DNA of 7,906 nucleotides from Candidatus Levyibacteriota bacterium. GTDB lineage: Bacteria; Patescibacteria; Microgenomatia; Levybacterales; UBA12049. The DNA is taken from positions 1 through 7,906 of the forward strand of contig PPGL01000036.1 of NCBI GenBank assembly GCA_003173915.1, written 5' to 3'. Numbering within the stretch: the first letter of the stretch is position 1; the number at the start of each line of letters is the position of its first letter. Positions 4,755-7,906 of this stretch are shown here, in pieces. The notes under the pieces were generated by a model. The model worked only from the letters and a program-made list of their open reading frames with translations, had not been told where the DNA came from and made no database searches. A program made the position numbers and the translations under genes.

Positions 4755-7700
4755 ACTACTCACTGTTGAAATTGGTGTTGGAGAAAGAGTAATTGTTGGA
4801 AGAATACTTCCTGACTCTGTACTTTGTGTCGTAATTGGATTTGTCACAGAAAGTGCTGTCCATGAAAATGACACATCAGAGGTTGCGGGTTTGTTAAGAA
4901 CAATGCTAAATCCGGTGTTTGTTCTGTTGATAATGATGTATGAGTAACCCTCTGACAAAATATTTTGTCGTAGGTCATCCTGTGACATCGTAGATGAAGC
5001 ACCCAAGACATTGGTAAGAGTTGCCGTAATAACAGGAGCATCTTCATAAGGATGAGCAAAAGATACAGCGACACTATTTGCTCCTTGATGGATTGTTGCA
5101 AATCCACCGGTATCACTATTAAATGTTGCGTGACCACTAAAGGTAACATCTTTGTGAAAAAATACATTATCAAAAAAGTCTGCGATATTCCCGACAATAA
5201 GATTTCCTGTGCGAATCGTATCAATGACAGACAAAATACCTTCAAACAGTCCATCACCTTGCACGCGTAAATCTCCTGATACAGTTGCTAGGCCATCGAC
5301 AGACAAACTAGACAAAGACATTACCCCCGAACTTGTTGCAATATCGGTCGAACTCAGGACTGCTGTTGTTTGATTTTCTAGTGAATTTACTGTGTCTTTT
5401 AGTGTTGCTATTTGTGATAGTAAGTCTGTCTGTACATTTGCAATGTTGTCCGATCCATCATAGTATCCATGCTCTACAAAAACCGAGATCTGTCCAATTC
5501 CATCGCCAGTATATCCTTCAAGTGCTTGGCCAATAATTGGACCTGCTGTTGCTGCTTTCATTGCAACGCCTGGAACACTTGAAGAAACGAGATAATCTCC
5601 AGATGTAATCTCTCCACTTTCTGTAGATACATTAACCGGAACTCTTCCAACAAGTGCAACAGGAATTGCAGGAAGACCACTGATTTGATTGTCAAATTGA
5701 GACAAATGAAGTGCTGGATGTTCGGAATACACACCAATAACTACATGATCATTGAGGCCATGCGATTTTTCAACAAGTCCTGCTTCTGCTGTATCAATTG
5801 CTACTAAATCTCCTGGAGAAAGCTCGTTATCTCGTGTTGGATAGTCTTCTGCCACATCATAGGCTCCAGTATTTGTTACAAGCGAATGATCCATAACAAA
5901 GGTACCAGTATTCCCATCTGTTGAATTTTGATATGCACTAGTACTTGCAATAAAGAAAATAGAAGCATCGTTGGTAAGACCATTTTGCTCCCCACCACCT
6001 TGGGATGTTTGTGCAGCAAACTTTAGTGCATAGGACTGATCAATTGCTGCTGTATACTGATACACTTCAGCGCTCGATGGCTCACTGGTCCCAGCAATAA
6101 GATTACCATTGTACTGGATAAGTTTTGCTGTACTATCAATATTTGCAGTACTACCAAAAGTTCCGGTTGCATTAATAAGTGTCCAGCTTCCATCTGATTC
6201 GTAACGATACACCTGAGACGTATTTGGTTCCTGAGTACCAGCATACAAACGGCCATTATAGACAACAAGTGATGAAACACCATCTATGTTTGCTGTACCT
6301 CCAGAGGTAATAGTTCCTTGAGCAGATGTCATTCGATTAAAGTAGTTTATTGTCGATTGAATGCTGTTATCTTCTAAGCGAAAAATATCTGCAAGATTGG
6401 CTTGTCTGACACCCATAATAAGTGCGCCATTATAATCAATCATTGACATAACTTCGTCTTCTGTACTAACGTTTGTTGTTCCAGTAGTTCCATTGGTAAT
6501 TACAAAACGTCCAGTAGTTGTATTTACTTTGGTAAATGGCGTACCCGGAGTACCAGCGTTGAAACGATACACTTCAGCTCCTCCAGCACCGTGCAGGGTC
6601 GCAATGTAAAGAGAATCATCATGTACAGCCATAGCAGTAACAGAATCAACCGCAGTTGTAGTAATAAAGGTACCCGCAGTGGTATTCATTGGAATCCAGG
6701 TTGTTCCCCCCAGATACTCATATAATTCAGCTTGAGCAGCTTTTCTTGTCCCGATAAATAACCTTCCATTATAAACGCCCATTGACGCAACACCATCTAT
6801 TGCAGTGGTCGTATTAAATGTACCAGCAGTACCATTCTTATTAAGCTGTGCCCAGCTGGTACCTCCATTGTATACATATACCTCTGCAGTTGTTGATTTT
6901 TGAGTACCAATGTACAGCTTGTTATTATAGACTGCCATTGATGAGACCATATCAATTGCAGAAGTTCCACCATTAGCAATTGTTCCTGTACCACCTACCT
7001 GAGAAACAACACTCCACGAGCCAGATGTTCCGTTGTAGCGTAACACTTCAGCTTTTCCGGAAAGGGATGTTCCAGCATACAAACTTCCGTTATACACAAC
7101 CATAGCGGAAATAGATGCAACAGATCCTTGCGAGCTTCCAATTGTTCCAGGAGTACTTCCTGAAATTCTTGTCCACGTATTTTGTGCTGTTGCGACTGTA
7201 TTTGGTGCCTGTCCAATACGAATATTTCCATTTTCTACATCAAGAGCGTCTACTGGATTGTTCGTCCCGATGCCAACATTTCCACCATTACTTATGACAA
7301 ATTCTGTTGTTCCAGAAGAAGAAGCAGTAAAGATATCTCCAGAAGTTGATTGTTTGTTAACAATAAGTCCTGCCTGTCCTCCTGCATTTGGAGAAATAAT
7401 AACAGTACTAATGCCACTATTTGCACCAATGGTAATATTTTCATTCGCTGTTGTCTGAATTGCTCCAGCACCAGAAAGTGTTAGTGCTCCACCATTATTC
7501 AGTCCTGAGGAAATGCTGGCTGTTGGAGTACCGGTATTCACATTAACAACGGCAAATTTTGCCGACGTCGTTGCTTGTCCACCAACGAGTAAATCTGTCG
7601 TATCGTTAAACGAAGAAAGCGCTCCATTTGCCAAATTCCAGTGCATACATGTTCCCCATGTAGGAGAAGACCCTCCTAAAAGACATTGAGTACTACTCCC

Positions 7701-7906
7701 TGCTCCTGTTATTTGTAAAAGTCCTGTACTTGTTCCATAAAGAATCCCGCCTGCAACTGCATAATTGCTGTCAGTAATATTCCCATTTGACCCGATGGTA
7801 AAACGTGTTCCACCAGATTGTGAGGCAGTAAAGATATCTCCTATGCCTCGTTGATCTATCACAAGGGTTGCTTTTCCAGTATCTCCAGAGATTGAAGCAA
7901 CAGGAG
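4740..7906 (-). CDS. Giant secreted fibre-like surface protein with seven-bladed propeller (5' partial)
   Basis: The frame runs unbroken to the right edge; the GTG at 7862 is internal, because 14 complete codons (PVASISGDTGKATL) precede it. Residues are counted from that GTG; 1-228 are Gly/Ser/Thr-rich tail-fibre-like repeats (twice GDIFTAS, then GNVGIGTNNPVDALDVENG). Residues 229-605 are seven propeller blades marked by YNGxLYxGT near 257, 312, 364, 414, 477, 535 and 584. Residues 680-800 (GDLVAID, VVIGVYSEHPAL, PVALVGRVPVNV, GDYLVSSSVPGVAMKA, GPIIGQALE) resemble a Peptidase_G2-like phage-appendage domain, without a catalytic residue I can assign. A predicted coiled coil (805-835), a beta-rich stalk (845-910), and an H-type-lectin-like end (912-1006, SDTGGFATI to FSWTAL) follow, then a Pro/Thr tail. 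The signal peptide lies off-window. It is probably an extracellular, perhaps trimeric, adhesin for attachment to a host cell; that role is inferred. Confidence 0.85.
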   Translation of the reverse strand, partial: PVASISGDTGKATLVIDQRGIGDIFTASQSGGTRFTIGSNGNITDSNYAVAGGILYGTSTGLLQITGAGSSTQCLLGGSSPTWGTCMHWNLANGALSSFNDTTDLLVGGQATTSAKFAVVNVNTGTPTASISSGLNNGGALTLSGAGAIQTTANENITIGANSGISTVIISPNAGGQAGLIVNKQSTSGDIFTASSSGTTEFVISNGGNVGIGTNNPVDALDVENGNIRIGQAPNTVATAQNTWTRISGSTPGTIGSSQGSVASISAMVVYNGSLYAGTSLSGKAEVLRYNGTSGSWSVVSQVGGTGTIANGGTSAIDMVSSMAVYNNKLYIGTQKSTTAEVYVYNGGTSWAQLNKNGTAGTFNTTTAIDGVASMGVYNGRLFIGTRKAAQAELYEYLGGTTWIPMNTTAGTFITTTAVDSVTAMAVHDDSLYIATLHGAGGAEVYRFNAGTPGTPFTKVNTTTGRFVITNGTTGTTNVSTEDEVMSMIDYNGALIMGVRQANLADIFRLEDNSIQSTINYFNRMTSAQGTITSGGTANIDGVSSLVVYNGRLYAGTQEPNTSQVYRYESDGSWTLINATGTFGSTANIDSTAKLIQYNGNLIAGTSEPSSAEVYQYTAAIDQSYALKFAAQTSQGGGEQNGLTNDASIFFIASTSAYQNSTDGNTGTFVMDHSLVTNTGAYDVAEDYPTRDNELSPGDLVAIDTAEAGLVEKSHGLNDHVVIGVYSEHPALHLSQFDNQISGLPAIPVALVGRVPVNVSTESGEITSGDYLVSSSVPGVAMKAATAGPIIGQALEGYTGDGIGQISVFVEHGYYDGSDNIANVQTDLLSQIATLKDTVNSLENQTTAVLSSTDIATSSGVMSLSSLSVDGLATVSGDLRVQGDGLFEGILSVIDTIRTGNLIVGNIADFFDNVFFHKDVTFSGHATFNSDTGGFATIHQGANSVAVSFAHPYEDAPVITATLTNVLGASSTMSQDDLRQNILSEGYSYIIINRTNTGFSIVLNKPATSDVSFSWTALSVTNPITTQSTESGSILPTITLSPTPISTVSSLPTP
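6050..7175 (-). repeat. Seven degenerate propeller-blade repeats inside the surface gene
   Basis: Blades of about 49-63 codons each carry V-S-M-x-V-YNGxLYxGT followed by AEVYxY and a Trp- or Phe-led strand. Blade four has HDDSLYIAT and blade five YNGALIMGV, so these are the most diverged. A TWTRIS strand before the first blade and the missing final strand after the seventh suggest closure of the ring by joining the two ends, as known for beta-propellers. Confidence 0.7.

Noticed and set aside
4844..5257. Minus-strand frame of 137 codons inside the surface-protein gene
   Set aside because: It overlaps in another frame a gene with clear domain order and repeats, and shows no family signal.
6050..7175. 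Variable repeat of a diversity-generating retroelement in the surface gene
   Set aside because: These are common in this lineage, but no reverse transcriptase, template repeat or Avd gene is present, and the repeats are protein blades rather than near-identical DNA.

Overview
This AT-rich window most likely comes from a Candidate Phyla Radiation (Patescibacteria) bacterium, probably of the Microgenomates group. That is a judgement from protein style, not from a marker gene. Three things support it: a very large YfhO/GT-C-like membrane protein, a tail-fibre-like secreted protein with GIGT and Ser/Thr-rich repeats, and a short membrane-anchored protein of a type I associate with these genomes. 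The long frames close with TAG and contain no in-frame TGA, so the standard bacterial code (table 11) fits.

Layout. Bases 1-2951 (+) hold most of a polytopic membrane protein whose start lies left of the window. Bases 2952-3128 are very AT-rich and carry two DnaA-box-like sites one helical turn apart. A near-consensus sigma70 promoter at 3129-3157 points right and starts transcription almost on the ATG of a 52-codon gene (3166-3324), so this gene looks leaderless. Bases 3325-3724 have no long reading frame but hold several hairpins, including a 25-pair hairpin at 3599-3660 and a terminator-like hairpin for minus-strand transcription at 3396-3457. A 153-aa membrane-anchored protein lies on the minus strand (3725-4186) behind its own strong promoter. 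Bases 4227-4739 hold very small minus-strand reading frames, one with a perfect Shine-Dalgarno sequence. Bases 4740-7906 (-) are the C-terminal 1055 residues of a giant surface protein whose start lies right of the window.

The large proteins suggest envelope functions: one probably acts on a lipid-linked sugar or envelope glycan, and the other is displayed outside the cell as a fibre with a seven-bladed propeller and lectin-like tip. No operon links them, and no defence, mobile or CRISPR system is present. The most unusual part is 3129-3660, which combines a strong promoter, a leaderless micro-gene and dense RNA-like structure. It could be a dual-function RNA or a small uncharacterised locus.
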